Below, in pieces: positions 1 to 8,563 of a stretch of DNA of 64,000 bases. A program made the translations under genes and the position numbers. The DNA is from Sutcliffiella horikoshii (GTDB lineage: Bacteria > Bacillota > Bacilli > Bacillales > Bacillaceae_I): NCBI GenBank assembly GCA_001636495.1, contig KV440964.1, forward strand, positions 2,496,666 through 2,560,665, read 5' to 3'. The notes beneath the pieces are model-generated. The model searched no databases and had not been told where the DNA came from. It saw only the letters and a list, made by a program, of their open reading frames with translations. Within the stretch, counting starts at the first letter, position 1; the number at the start of each line of letters is the position of its first letter.

Positions 1-303
1 TTTTGTCAGATAATCATATGGCTTGAGTAATTCCAACGCGATATCACCATTTTTAATATTCCTGGCCATCTCATTCGCGGCTCCAGAAACATAATTTTCT
101 AACATCATGGCAATGACAACATAGGTGGTCATGGATTCAAAAGAAATGGAAGAAATCTCCGTTCGATTCTGGAATACCGCCACCCAGAAAAAGTACATGA
201 TGACTAACCGGAGCAATGTAGAGACGACGTCAGCCCAGTACCAGGCTAAGTAGGCTGTCTCGACTTTAATTTGAGACTTTAACAGCTCCAAGTACTTCCG
301 CAT
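1..303 (-). CDS. ABC-2 type exporter permease, 5' part only
   Basis: The reading frame runs off the left edge, so only the first 101 codons are present. The start is an ATG at 303, 38 bases inside the 3' end of the ABC ATPase gene, which implies translational coupling. The visible protein begins MRKYLELLKSQ, then has an aromatic/hydrophobic segment (about residues 25-45) and a second one (about 57-75), as in six-TM ABC-2 permeases of the large COG4587/COG3694 type that pair with this ATPase class. Substrate unknown; multidrug or viologen-type export is the usual guess for the family. Confidence 0.75.
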   Translation of the reverse strand, partial: MRKYLELLKSQIKVETAYLAWYWADVVSTLLRLVIMYFFWVAVFQNRTEISSISFESMTTYVVIAMMLENYVSGAANEMARNIKNGDIALELLKPYDYLTK

Positions 304-1294
304 GTTCAGGCCCCCGTTCGTATATTTCCTGTACCACTTTCTCTATACCGAGCTCTGTTATGGTAAAGTCCTGGACCGGGTAGTCCTTCATCACTTCCTT
401 CATAATCTCACTTCCAGAAATCACCGTGCTGTTAAAATGCAACAAAAAATGATTTGCTTCCTCCGGTTCTTCAAGATGAACCGACGTTTTCAAGGAAGAA
501 GGGAGGATAAATAGGTTGGAGGAGTCAATTTCCATCTTTATTGTCCTGTTATATCTTGTTTGCTGCTTTAGAGCAAGCAGGCTTCCATCATAGATAACAC
601 TGCCCTTGTCGATAATGATGATACGATGACAAAGCTCTTCGATATCCTGCATGTCATGGGTAGTTAAAATGATAGTGGTCTGATGTTCCCGGTTCATTTG
701 TTTAATGAATTGACGGATTTTTATTTTTACCGAAGCGTCAAGACCAATTGTCGGCTCATCCAAGTATACAACGGATGGGTTGTGTAGAAAGGCTGCTGCC
801 AGCTCACAGCGCATTTTTTGCCCGAGTGAAAGCTGTCTGACCGGAATGGGTAAAAGCGTTTCTAAATCTAACACTTCTTTAAATCTAGCAAGATTTCTTT
901 CATAGACATCTTGCGGAACTTCGTATATATGTTTTAATAGTTCAAGAGATTCCTGTACTGGAATATCCCAAAAAAGCTGGGTCCGCTGTCCGAAAACGGC
1001 ACCGATACTTTTGGCGTTTTTTGTTCTCTCTATGTATGGGGTGATACCATTCACTGTTACAGAGCCTTCATCAGGAGTGAGGATTCCACTGATCATTTTG
1101 ATGGTAGTGGATTTACCTGCCCCATTAGACCCGATATACCCTACTATCTCACCTTTGGGGATGGTGAAACTAATATCATTTACCGCTGTCTTCTTCACGT
1201 ATTTTCTTTTGAACAATGCTTTCACCGCGCCAGACAGACCCGGATCCCTTTCGAACAAACGATAGTGTTTGCTAATGTTTTTTACTTCAATCAT
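266..1294 (-). CDS. ABC transporter ATP-binding protein (ABC-2 exporter type)
   Basis: 342-residue nucleotide-binding subunit that would energise the downstream permease. Walker A is GSNGAGKST (about residues 55-63), the signature is LSLGQKM, Walker B is VVYLDEP followed by a D-loop and the H-loop TTHD. An N-terminal insertion (about residues 15-35) before the first core strand and a C-terminal extension of about 90 residues fit the COG4586 group of ABC-2 exporters, not uptake systems. The start has a strong AGGAGGG ribosome binding site upstream. It is the first visible gene of an operon continuing leftward into a permease that overlaps its 3' end. Confidence 0.9.
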   Translation of the reverse strand: MIEVKNISKHYRLFERDPGLSGAVKALFKRKYVKKTAVNDISFTIPKGEIVGYIGSNGAGKSTTIKMISGILTPDEGSVTVNGITPYIERTKNAKSIGAVFGQRTQLFWDIPVQESLELLKHIYEVPQDVYERNLARFKEVLDLETLLPIPVRQLSLGQKMRCELAAAFLHNPSVVYLDEPTIGLDASVKIKIRQFIKQMNREHQTTIILTTHDMQDIEELCHRIIIIDKGSVIYDGSLLALKQQTRYNRTIKMEIDSSNLFILPSSLKTSVHLEEPEEANHFLLHFNSTVISGSEIMKEVMKDYPVQDFTITELGIEKVVQEIYERGPEHAEVLGAVKVSN

Positions 1295-1439
1295 GTTCTA
1301 ACCCTCCTAGACTTTCCAAATGAAAGCACTGACAAATGAATATTATAAACATATATCATAAAAAATGGAAGATTTTTTCTTTGGGAATTCTTTTAATCGA
1401 ATATAAAATTATATCGCATCTTTAATAGCACGCACCCAA

Positions 1440-1479
1440 TGAAAAAAGGATAAACCCCATTGGGTTCATCCCTTAGTTA
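1440..1479 (-). terminator. Intrinsic terminator of the PaiB-like gene
   Basis: Read on the minus strand, GGATGAACCC / GGGGTTTATCC pair around a short AAT loop and are followed by TTTTTT. The stem includes the final codons and stop of the PaiB-like gene. Confidence 0.75.
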
Positions 1480-2107
1480 TTTTGTCTGCTCTATGAAGAT
1501 CTTTTTCCATTAATTTCGCAATCTCGTTTGAGTCGTAATGAGTCTGTTTTTTCAGTTGTTCAATGACACGTTCCTTCCTTAACCTGGAGTGGTGTTGGTT
1601 TAATTTCCACTTACCCTCTAGCTTCTCCACTTGCATTCTCAAGCCTACAATTCCATTTAACATACTATCCACAGTGTCTTGGTTATCGTCTAGTCCCCAT
1701 GGGTTTTCAAACCCTTTTTCATAGAAATCCGTTGCTTCTTTCAATATATGTTTCAGCGATTTCTCATCCTGGACAATCTCTATTTTTCCGTTAGCATGTG
1801 CACTTACATAGTTCCAGGTAGATACAGTGTTTTCCTCTTCGTACCAAGAAGCGGAAATATAGGCATGAGGACCGGTGAATACTGCAAGGGCACGAGTGTC
1901 ATTCAGTGATTTCCATTGAGGGTTTGCTTTTGCCATATGCGATAGGAGGATGATGGAACCATCCTCCTTGTGAGAAACGATAAAAGGAAGGTGTGTGGCA
2001 ATGGGGAACCCATCATGCTCGGAGAATAATATTCCAAAGCTATTCTCCTGAATAAACCGAATGATCTCATCCTCATTTTCATTATTAAATTGTTTAGGTA
2101 TGTACAT
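1466..2107 (-). CDS. PaiB-family FMN-binding protein
   Basis: 213 residues, close to the usual PaiB length of about 205-210. PaiB proteins have an FMN-binding split-barrel fold; in B. subtilis PaiB is described as a negative regulator of protease and sporulation genes, though the fold suggests flavin or heme chemistry. Supporting family features are the N-terminal MYIPKQF, the segment GFPIATHLPF near residue 33, PQWK, and a central YISASWYEE...VSTWNYVSAHANG block typical of PaiB. AAAGGAG precedes the ATG at good spacing. The PaiA acetyltransferase partner is not adjacent, so this is a stand-alone copy. Confidence 0.85.
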   Translation of the reverse strand: MYIPKQFNNENEDEIIRFIQENSFGILFSEHDGFPIATHLPFIVSHKEDGSIILLSHMAKANPQWKSLNDTRALAVFTGPHAYISASWYEEENTVSTWNYVSAHANGKIEIVQDEKSLKHILKEATDFYEKGFENPWGLDDNQDTVDSMLNGIVGLRMQVEKLEGKWKLNQHHSRLRKERVIEQLKKQTHYDSNEIAKLMEKDLHRADKITKG

Positions 2108-2197
2108 TTGAAATCTCCTTTGCAGATTACTAATTAACGGTATCTATAAATAGAATATATACTGAAAATTATAAAGGAATAGTTGAAAATTACCAAT

Positions 2198-2245
2198 CAA
2201 AAAAAGATGGCTGTCCAGAAGAGTAATACCTCTTTTGAACAGCCT
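2198..2245 (-). terminator. Intrinsic terminator after the 47-aa and DUF3892 genes
   Basis: On the minus strand GGCTGTTCAAAAGAG pairs (with small mismatches) with CTCTTCTGGACAGCC, followed by a T-rich tract. It lies just after the stop at 2263. Confidence 0.75.
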
Positions 2246-2262
2246 GAAAAGTTAAATTCACT

Positions 2263-2406
2263 TTATAGCTCCGTTTTATCCTTCTGATCTTTATTTCGCT
2301 TGTTTCCTTTGCTGTTATCACCAGCAACTTTCTCGCTTCCGCCTGTATTGCTGCTTGTAGGACTGTTTTGGTTTTGGCTTCCGCCTTTGTTATATTTCTT
2401 CGTCAT
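2263..2406 (-). CDS. Small hydrophilic Lys/Asn/Gly-rich protein, 47 aa
   Basis: Not recognised with certainty. The frame starts at an ATG (2406) preceded by AAAGGAG and encodes a low-complexity protein beginning MTKKYNKGGSQNQN and ending KDQKDKTEL, rich in K, N, G, S and Q, without hydrophobic stretch or cysteine. It lies 23 bases downstream of the DUF3892 gene on the same strand and is followed by a strong terminator, so the two are probably co-transcribed. Such composition is common in small, disordered, spore-associated bacillar proteins, but nothing here proves that role. Confidence 0.6.
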   Translation of the reverse strand: MTKKYNKGGSQNQNSPTSSNTGGSEKVAGDNSKGNKRNKDQKDKTEL

Positions 2407-2429
2407 GATGGTTGTCTCCTTTCGGCAGG

Positions 2430-2654
2430 TTAGAACATCGGTAAGTTATCCAAGTTGTTGGTAGGATCTCCATCCGCATTCCCTCGAATATACATTTCGC
2501 CATCTTTGCCTTTAAATACATTTGCTCCAATGACTACACCTTGATTTACATCATTCAACGCTTCTTGATAGGAGAGGACTCTTCCGGTGGATGTTTTAAA
2601 ACCAGTGATGTTTCCATCGCCATTTTTCTGCACTGCCACAAATGTTTCGCTCAA
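2430..2654 (-). CDS. DUF3892 family protein, 74 aa
   Basis: Small acidic protein with the DUF3892 pattern: an N-terminal strand (VAVQKNGDGNITGFK), a TSTGRVLSYQEAL segment and a C-terminal GNADGDPTNNLDNLP. Function of the family is unknown. The start is a TTG at 2654 with an AAGGAGG ribosome binding site eight bases upstream; no ATG offers a comparable start. It heads a two-gene unit with the 47-aa gene and is divergent from the methyltransferase gene at 2726. Confidence 0.75.
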   Translation of the reverse strand: MSETFVAVQKNGDGNITGFKTSTGRVLSYQEALNDVNQGVVIGANVFKGKDGEMYIRGNADGDPTNNLDNLPMF

Positions 2655-2725
2655 AGTTAATCCTCCTTTCTCTATACGATTGTAGCGTTTCCTTGTAGAA
2701 TAAAATTATTCGGAGGTGGGTTTAG

Positions 2726-3406
2726 ATGAAGTCGTTCAATTGGAATGAGGAAACGGAAAAAGCCTGGAACGAACGGGCTGATTTTTGGCATGAAAATAGT
2801 GAGAACAGGTGGCTGAATGGAAGCAGGAAGACCGTTGTGCCGTTCATCCAGGCGAGGTTAACAGAAGGGTCACATATACTGGACGCAGGCTGTGGGGACG
2901 GTTTCGGATCCCTCCTTTTGGCGGAGAACGGTTATCAGGTAACCGGTATTGACATATCAGAGAAAATGATTGATCGTGCAACGGAAAAAAGGTTACATAA
3001 GCATGTGATTTTTCAAAAAGGAGATTTGACAGCACTTCATTTGGACGCTTCATCAATGGACGCGGTCATGGCAATCAACTCCATAGAATGGGTGGAACAA
3101 CCACTTCAAGTATTGGAGGAGTTTCACAAGGTGCTGAAAACAGACGGAAAATTGTTTTTAGGCTTACTAGGTCCAACAGCAGGTCCACGTGGAAACAGCT
3201 TTTCAAGACTATATAATCAAAAAGCCATTTGTAACACCATGATGCCTTGGGAGTTTGAACAACTTGCACAAGAAAATGGATGGGAACTTTTGGACGGTAT
3301 GCCCGTATATAAGGAAGAAGCAAAAAAGCTGGACACTACGAACTTGCCGCGCATCCTGAAGCAGTCATTAACGTTCATGTGGGTGTTCATGCTTCAGAAA
3401 AAATAA
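2726..3406 (+). CDS. Class I SAM-dependent methyltransferase
   Basis: 226 residues with the class I motif I ILDAGCGDGFGS (about residues 51-62), the acidic end of strand 2 (VTGIDIS), motif II around KGDLTALHLDASSMDAV and the post-motif NSIEWVE. It resembles the Methyltransf_11/25 families that methylate small molecules; the substrate cannot be read from the sequence. GGAGGTGGG precedes the ATG. The AIM24-like gene begins 14 bases after its stop, suggesting co-transcription. Confidence 0.85.
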   Translation: MKSFNWNEETEKAWNERADFWHENSENRWLNGSRKTVVPFIQARLTEGSHILDAGCGDGFGSLLLAENGYQVTGIDISEKMIDRATEKRLHKHVIFQKGDLTALHLDASSMDAVMAINSIEWVEQPLQVLEEFHKVLKTDGKLFLGLLGPTAGPRGNSFSRLYNQKAICNTMMPWEFEQLAQENGWELLDGMPVYKEEAKKLDTTNLPRILKQSLTFMWVFMLQKK

Positions 3407-3420
3407 AGGGGCGAAGCATT

Positions 3421-4110
3421 ATGTCTAAGTATTCCATTCAACAATTTATTCAAAAAAGTAAACAAGAGGATAAGGGACAGGGTTTGTTCGAATTGGAGAC
3501 GGAAAGAATTCTCGAAATAAATCTGGATGGAGACATATGGGCAAAGATGGGGTCTATGATTTCCTATGAAGGATCCATCAAGTTTCAAAGGGAAGGGATC
3601 CTCGAACACGGTATAGGAAAACTCATGAAAAAAGCTTTCACGGGTGAAGGGTCGCAGTTGATGAAAGCCTCTGGTAAAGGCAAACTATACGTTGCTGATC
3701 AAGGGAAGAAAATAACCATCCTTGATTTAGAAGGAGATAGCATATTTATTAATGGAAACGATCTTCTTGCATTTGAAAAAGGTTTGGAATGGGATATCAA
3801 ATTGATGAGAAGAGTCGCCGGCATGATGGCTGGTGGGTTGTTCAATGTAAGATTAGAAGGACAGGGAATGGTGGCCTTTACCTCCCACTATGAACCACTT
3901 ACACTGATGGTGTATCCTGGACAGCCTGTCTATACCGATCCAAATGCTACTGTAGCGTGGTCGGGCAATCTACAGCCGGAGTTTGTCACTGACGTCCAAC
4001 TGAGGACCTTCTTTGGAAGAGGTAGTGGAGAATCCATCCAAATGAAATTCGCCGGCAGCGGCTTTGTGGTCGTTCAGCCATTTGAAGAAGTTTACACCAC
4101 AAGTGAATAA
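3421..4110 (+). CDS. AIM24 family protein
   Basis: 229-residue protein of the AIM24/TIGR00266 beta-rich family (tryptophan RNA-binding attenuator-like fold). In yeast AIM24 supports mitochondrial respiratory organisation; the bacterial role is unknown. Family features seen are repeated Gly-rich strands (SGKGKLYVADQGKKI, FNVRLEGQGMVAF, IQMKFAGSGFVVVQP). The longer frame from 3379 overlaps the methyltransferase gene; ATG 3421 with GGGGCG upstream is preferred because the methyltransferase stop lies just before it. No signal peptide, so cytosolic. Confidence 0.8.
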   Translation: MSKYSIQQFIQKSKQEDKGQGLFELETERILEINLDGDIWAKMGSMISYEGSIKFQREGILEHGIGKLMKKAFTGEGSQLMKASGKGKLYVADQGKKITILDLEGDSIFINGNDLLAFEKGLEWDIKLMRRVAGMMAGGLFNVRLEGQGMVAFTSHYEPLTLMVYPGQPVYTDPNATVAWSGNLQPEFVTDVQLRTFFGRGSGESIQMKFAGSGFVVVQPFEEVYTTSE

Positions 4111-4216
4111 AGCTTTAGCCCCTTATATAAAAAACCTTTTCATAAACACTCTCCTGTAGTAAGCTAGATGTTTAAACAAATAATAATTTTATTGATCATA
4201 TACAGGAGTGAAGGCG

Positions 4217-4369
4217 ATGAGTAGTGGAAAGAGCAAGGGCGGAGGCACAGGCCGTGGAACTGGTAAGAAGGGGTGGAGCCGTTGGCAGAAAGCAGCCAAT
4301 AAAGCCAAAAGCAACAAGCCTTATAAAAGTAAGGCTGCAAAGGCAAAGGGCGGTAGTGATTCAGAATGA
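4217..4369 (+). CDS. Small basic Gly/Lys-rich protein, DUF3934-like, 50 aa
   Basis: Fifty codons from an ATG preceded by CAGGAGTG. The product is strongly basic and begins MSSGKSKGGGTGRGTGKKGW, then has SRWQKAANKAKSNKPYKSKAAKAKG. The GTGRGTGKKGW core followed by W-Q-K-A-A-N-K-A-K resembles the short bacillar DUF3934 family from memory; function unknown, nucleic-acid binding is plausible from charge. It stands alone between the AIM24 gene and a dispersed hairpin repeat starting 5 bases after its stop. Confidence 0.7.
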   Translation: MSSGKSKGGGTGRGTGKKGWSRWQKAANKAKSNKPYKSKAAKAKGGSDSE

Positions 4370-4373
4370 TTAA

Positions 4374-4437
4374 GGCTCTTTTCTAAAAGATTGTTGCTAA
4401 TCACTAGCAAAAAGTCGGCATTTGGACTTTTTGTCCT
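4374..4437 (+). repeat. Dispersed ~63-bp repeat with AAAAAGTC hairpin, copy A
   Basis: Begins GGCTCTTTTCTAAAAGATTG and ends in a perfect 8-bp stem AAAAAGTC / GACTTTTT around GGCATTTG. A copy in the opposite orientation, matching at nearly all of 63 positions, lies at 55389-55453, and a half copy at 16107-16138. Here it follows a small CDS and may double as its terminator. Confidence 0.75.
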
Positions 4438-4569
4438 CTTACATACTCTAAAATAAGCAAGTAGAATATACAGTAAAACAGGCAAAAGAGCACGACAGTA
4501 AGGTATATAGCGGTTAGTTTGTTAATACGAAAAAGCAACAAAGTTTACGAAAATAGCCATGATTAAATA

Positions 4570-4607
4570 AAAGCTTGGGAGCTGAAAGTCAGCTTCCAAG
4601 CTTTTTG
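4570..4607 (-). terminator. Intrinsic terminator of ugtP
   Basis: On the minus strand AAAAGCTTGGAAGCTGA pairs with TCAGCTCCCAAGCTTTT around a short loop and ends in T-rich sequence. It contains the last codons and stop of ugtP. Confidence 0.85.
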
Positions 4608-5767
4608 CTATCTTGATTCCCATTTTTTTGAAGAACCAGTGAACTAACAATTCTCTCACTTTCCGTCAAGATATCATCCAAAATTACTTGATGCGACTGG
4701 GGGAGGTGCAACCTTTTTAATGCAGTGTGAATGGACATTTGCCATTCCTTATCAACAAGTAAAGAGTCAATAGTATCTATTAATACATCTTGTTGACGGA
4801 CTGTGATGGCAGCCCCTTTTTCTGTAAAAAACAATGCATTCTCCGTTTCCTGACCTGGTACTGGTTTATAAAGGATAAGGGGGGTGCCAATAGCGGTCGC
4901 CTCTGATAGGGTAATTCCTCCGGGCTTTGTAACCATGACACTTGCAATCCTATAAAGCTCATCGATTTTTTCTACGTATCCAAAAGACTGGAACCGGTTT
5001 CCGTATCTGCTTACCAAAGAAGCAAGCTCGTTTCGAAGGGAAAGGTTGTTGCCGCACACTACTGCCACCTGATGATTCGTTGATTTAAGGAGTATTTCAC
5101 AGGTGTCTTTCAAATTCTTAAGCACACCTTGGGCTCCGGCAAGTATGAGAATCAAATCTTTATTTGATGAAAAGCGATATTTCTCAAATAGTAGCTTCTT
5201 TTCCAGCACTTCTGAAAATGCAGGGCGGATGGGGATTCCGCTTACTACAATCTTGGATTCCATAATGCCTTCTGTAAGTATTTTGGATTTCAGTTCCTTG
5301 GTCGAAACATAATATTTATCAATTTCATTGTGCAACCAAAGTCTGTGAAGACAATAGTCGGTTATGATATTGAAAGTCGGAATTACGATGCCAGTTCTTC
5401 TTCGAAACTCAGCAACAGAATTTATTGGGAAGGTGTTGATTAAAACGTCGGGTTTTTCCTTTTGGATAAGAGAGGTCAACCGTTTGTAACCGTATTGATA
5501 ATACCAGCGAAGCAATTTTTTACTTTGCATTCTATCCGTACCGTAATAAAACAGTTTGTAGAATTGCTTGCCGAAAGTAAAACTTTTTTTGTAAAGCTTT
5601 TCAGTCAATTCGGAAAAGAAGGGATGTGATTCGGCATAAAGATTACAAATACGTACATTCTTAAATCCTCGGGCCAAACACTCTTGGTAAAGGGAATTGG
5701 CAACTTGCAAATGACCATTTCCGTAAGAAGCTGTTAAAATAATGATCTTTGGATTTCTCTTATCCAT
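4589..5767 (-). CDS. ugtP: Processive diacylglycerol beta-glucosyltransferase UgtP
   Basis: 392-residue GT28-type glycosyltransferase that transfers glucose from UDP-glucose to diacylglycerol, giving mono/diglucosyldiacylglycerol, the membrane anchor of lipoteichoic acid; it acts at the inner membrane face. The N-terminal MGDG-synthase domain starts IIILTASYGNGHLQVANSL and carries FYKLFYYGTDRM, NTFPINSV and PTFNIITDYCLHRLW, all strongly like B. subtilis UgtP; the C-terminal half has ILAGAQGVLKN and the sugar-nucleotide loop TKPGGITLSEATAIGTP. The chosen ATG at 5767 has AGGAGGT upstream; an upstream TTG overlaps that site. In B. subtilis UgtP also couples nutrient status to cell size. Monocistronic, divergent from fhs, consistent with the ugtP-bsaA gene order of Bacillus. 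Confidence 0.92.
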   Translation of the reverse strand: MDKRNPKIIILTASYGNGHLQVANSLYQECLARGFKNVRICNLYAESHPFFSELTEKLYKKSFTFGKQFYKLFYYGTDRMQSKKLLRWYYQYGYKRLTSLIQKEKPDVLINTFPINSVAEFRRRTGIVIPTFNIITDYCLHRLWLHNEIDKYYVSTKELKSKILTEGIMESKIVVSGIPIRPAFSEVLEKKLLFEKYRFSSNKDLILILAGAQGVLKNLKDTCEILLKSTNHQVAVVCGNNLSLRNELASLVSRYGNRFQSFGYVEKIDELYRIASVMVTKPGGITLSEATAIGTPLILYKPVPGQETENALFFTEKGAAITVRQQDVLIDTIDSLLVDKEWQMSIHTALKRLHLPQSHQVILDDILTESERIVSSLVLQKNGNQDSKKLGS

Positions 5768-5992
5768 TCTAAAACCTCCTAACAAATAAATAAGACCTTA
5801 AACAAATGTTAGCAGTTGTTTATTGACGGAAAATTAAACTTTTTCAAAATATTTGTTAATGTTTTGTGAATTTATTTTCCAAGAACGAAAGGGCTTTGAG
5901 CACAACTGACCCATAATTTTATCCAAAAGTGGTACAATAATATCATTGTTTTAAAGTCAAAAATCAGTCTAGTTATATAAACGGGGGAATAA

Positions 5993-7687
5993 ATGATGAA
6001 GCATACCAATACTGCAGTGCTTAGCGATATTGAGATTGCACAGCAAGCATCCATGAAAAAGATTATGGACATTGCAAGTCTGCTTGATATTGAAGAAGAT
6101 GAAATAGAGCTATATGGAAAATATAAAGCAAAGCTCTCCCTTGATATTACAAAACGCTTACATACGAAACAAAACGGGAAAGTCATTTTGGTTACCGCGA
6201 TCAACCCCACTCCAGCTGGAGAAGGGAAGTCCACGGTAACGGTGGGACTAGGTCAGGCACTAAATAGACTTGGAAAAAAGGCAATGATTGCCATGCGGGA
6301 ACCATCTCTTGGGCCAACAATGGGAATGAAGGGTGGTGCAACAGGCGGGGGATACTCACAGGTGTTGCCAATGGAAGATATCAACCTTCATTTCACAGGC
6401 GATATACATGCCATCACAACTGCCAATAATGCACTGGCAGCAATGATTGATAACCATATCCATCAAGGAAATGACTTGCAAATTGACACTAGAAGAATCA
6501 CTTGGAAAAGGGTGCTTGATCTGAATGACCGTGCGCTCCGTAAAGTGGTTATCGGGATGGGCGGACCTTCCCAAGGTGTTCCTCGTGAGGATGGCTTTGA
6601 TATTACCGTTGCTTCAGAAATTATGGCCGTATTCTGCTTGGCAAAGGACTTAAGTGATTTGAAAGAACGGCTTTCCAAAATTGTCATTGGCTATGATATC
6701 ACCAAAAAACCGGTAACCGTCAAGGATCTTAAAGTAGAAGGTGCATTGACTTTACTTCTTAAGGATGCCTGCATGCCAAACTTAGTACAGACGATGGAAC
6801 ATACGCCTGCCATCATTCATGGCGGACCTTTTGCCAATATAGCTCATGGCTGTAACAGTGTGATTGCCACGCAAATGGCGGCGAAACTTGGTGATTATGT
6901 TGTGACAGAAGCAGGATTCGGAGCAGACCTTGGGGCCGAGAAATTTCTTCATATCAAAACACCAGCACTTGGCTTCAACCCAGAAGTAGTGGTGATCGTG
7001 GCAACCATTCGTGCGATCAAAATGCATGGTGGGATGTCTAAGGATCAGCTGAAAGAAGAAAACATTGAATCTTTGAGTAAGGGAATAGAAAATGTGAAAA
7101 AACATGTGGAAACAGTAGAAAAGTTTGGGCTCCCATATGTTATCGCCTTAAATGAATTTATTACAGATACCGAAGCTGAAATTGATTTTGTGCGCCAGTG
7201 GTGCCAAGATAACCAGATTCCTATGTCATTGACCCAAGTCTGGGAAAAAGGCGGGGACGGTGGAATCGATCTCGCCACCACGGTTCTTGATCAGATGGAA
7301 AACAAGTCGTCTGAGTTCACTCCTCTTTATAAGGCTGAAGACTCACTGGAACAAAAATTGGAGTCGGTTGTAAAGAATGTCTATGGTGCATCTGGAGTGG
7401 AATTATTGCCTGCTGCTCAGAAACAACTTCAGCAAATTGTTGGTGAAGGATGGGGACACCTCCCAGTCTGTATGGCAAAGACGCAATACTCCTTGAGCGA
7501 TGATGCCAAAAAGCTTGGCAGACCAGAAAACTTCACCATCACCATCAGGGAACTTAAGCCTTCTGTTGGAGCTGGATTCATCGTTGCCTTGACGGGGAAC
7601 ATTATGACGATGCCAGGACTGCCGAAGCAACCTGCAGCGTTAAATATGGATGTGGATGAGGATGGAAAAGCGGTAGGTCTATTCTGA
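5993..7687 (+). CDS. fhs: Formate--tetrahydrofolate ligase
   Basis: 564 residues, just above the usual 555-560. It makes 10-formyl-tetrahydrofolate from formate, THF and ATP, feeding purine and formyl-methionine synthesis. Seen directly: nucleotide-binding loop [18 protein letters not shown] (about residues 71-88), [32 protein letters not shown], a long central domain, and the C-terminal [16 protein letters not shown] typical of the family. Two adjacent ATG codons (5993, 5996) follow GGGGGAAT; the first is given. Single gene, divergent from ugtP; its interval contains no recognisable riboswitch. Confidence 0.96.
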   Translation: MMKHTNTAVLSDIEIAQQASMKKIMDIASLLDIEEDEIELYGKYKAKLSLDITKRLHTKQNGKVILVTAINPTPAGEGKSTVTVGLGQALNRLGKKAMIAMREPSLGPTMGMKGGATGGGYSQVLPMEDINLHFTGDIHAITTANNALAAMIDNHIHQGNDLQIDTRRITWKRVLDLNDRALRKVVIGMGGPSQGVPREDGFDITVASEIMAVFCLAKDLSDLKERLSKIVIGYDITKKPVTVKDLKVEGALTLLLKDACMPNLVQTMEHTPAIIHGGPFANIAHGCNSVIATQMAAKLGDYVVTEAGFGADLGAEKFLHIKTPALGFNPEVVVIVATIRAIKMHGGMSKDQLKEENIESLSKGIENVKKHVETVEKFGLPYVIALNEFITDTEAEIDFVRQWCQDNQIPMSLTQVWEKGGDGGIDLATTVLDQMENKSSEFTPLYKAEDSLEQKLESVVKNVYGASGVELLPAAQKQLQQIVGEGWGHLPVCMAKTQYSLSDDAKKLGRPENFTITIRELKPSVGAGFIVALTGNIMTMPGLPKQPAALNMDVDEDGKAVGLF

Positions 7688-7849
7688 TGTTCGACCCTAC
7701 CTTATTTGATAATTTGAAATCCATGAAGAGAATATAGACGACTTGAGAGATATGCTGACATTTATGATCCGAAGTCTTAACTCGCTTCAGCATACTCAAC
7801 ATAGACAGAAATCCCCCCTTTGATTCATAATGATTTTAACAATTAGAGT

Positions 7850-7905
7850 CTCTAGCTGTTGTTTGGAGCAAATGGTGCAGACTCTAGGTGCTTCACATAC
7901 TCCAA
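7850..7905. repeat. Decayed remnant of the GC-rich palindromic repeat
   Basis: TCTAGCTGTTGTTTGGAGCA and AATGGTGCAGACTC match the left arm of the full elements at 57628 and 25826, but the GC-rich core and right arm are missing. The rest of the 7688-7930 interval shows nothing else recognisable. Confidence 0.5.
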
Positions 7906-7930
7906 AAAATAATTAGACGAGGTGAATAAG

Positions 7931-8410
7931 TTGAGTACAATCTATGACTTTTCTGCAATCGACATCAAAGGTAATGAAGTCCCGTTATCGGAATATAAAG
8001 GATATGTCATCCTTATTGTCAATACAGCAAGCAAATGCGGCTTTACTCCGCAATTTGAAGAGCTGGAGGAAATCTTTAAAGAGTATCAGGATAAACAATT
8101 CATAGTACTTGGGTTCCCATGTAACCAGTTCGGCAATCAGGAGCCGGGAAAAGAAGAAGACATCAGCGAGTTTTGCCAATTAAATTATGGTGTTTCGTTC
8201 CCGATGTTTTCCAAGGTGGACGTAAACGGTGATGATGCCCATCCACTTTTTAACTATTTAAAAGAAAATGCAAAGGGATTGCTTGGTTCAAAAGCGGTGA
8301 AATGGAACTTCACCAAATTCCTGGTGGATAGAAACGGAGAAGTGGTGGAACGCTTTGCTTCTGCAACTTCACCATCAAAAATGAAAAATGATATTGAAAA
8401 GTTACTATAA
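7931..8410 (+). CDS. bsaA: Glutathione peroxidase family thiol peroxidase
   Basis: 159-residue thioredoxin-fold peroxidase that reduces hydroperoxides. The selenocysteine position of animal enzymes is a cysteine, C36, in NTASKCGFTPQ; the Gln (GFPCNQFGNQEPG, second Cys included) and Trp (KWNFTKF) of the catalytic tetrad are present. Bacillar members usually use thioredoxin or bacillithiol, not glutathione. The TTG at 7931 sits six bases after GAGGTG; the in-frame GTG at 7922 overlaps that site. Gene order near ypgQ/ypgR matches bsaA of B. subtilis. An intrinsic terminator follows. Confidence 0.9.
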   Translation: MSTIYDFSAIDIKGNEVPLSEYKGYVILIVNTASKCGFTPQFEELEEIFKEYQDKQFIVLGFPCNQFGNQEPGKEEDISEFCQLNYGVSFPMFSKVDVNGDDAHPLFNYLKENAKGLLGSKAVKWNFTKFLVDRNGEVVERFASATSPSKMKNDIEKLL

Positions 8411-8473
8411 TAAATTCAGCTTGTTTTTTGGGATAATAAAGAATAACGGTGACTTATAAAAGCTATTATAAAA

Positions 8474-8514
8474 GAAAACCCTTTTCTTAAATTTAGAGAA
8501 GGGTTTTTCTATAT
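8474..8514 (+). terminator. Intrinsic terminator after the peroxidase gene
   Basis: AAAACCCTTTTCT pairs with AGAGAAGGGTTTT around TAAATTT and runs into T residues. Confidence 0.85.
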
Positions 8515-8563
8515 TACTATCGAATTAATAACAATATCACTATTCGAAGAAAGGAGTAAACGT

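Noticed and set aside
5786-5992. Riboswitch or T-box between ugtP and fhs
   Set aside because: No conserved THF, purine or T-box core sequence nor strong nested hairpins were seen.
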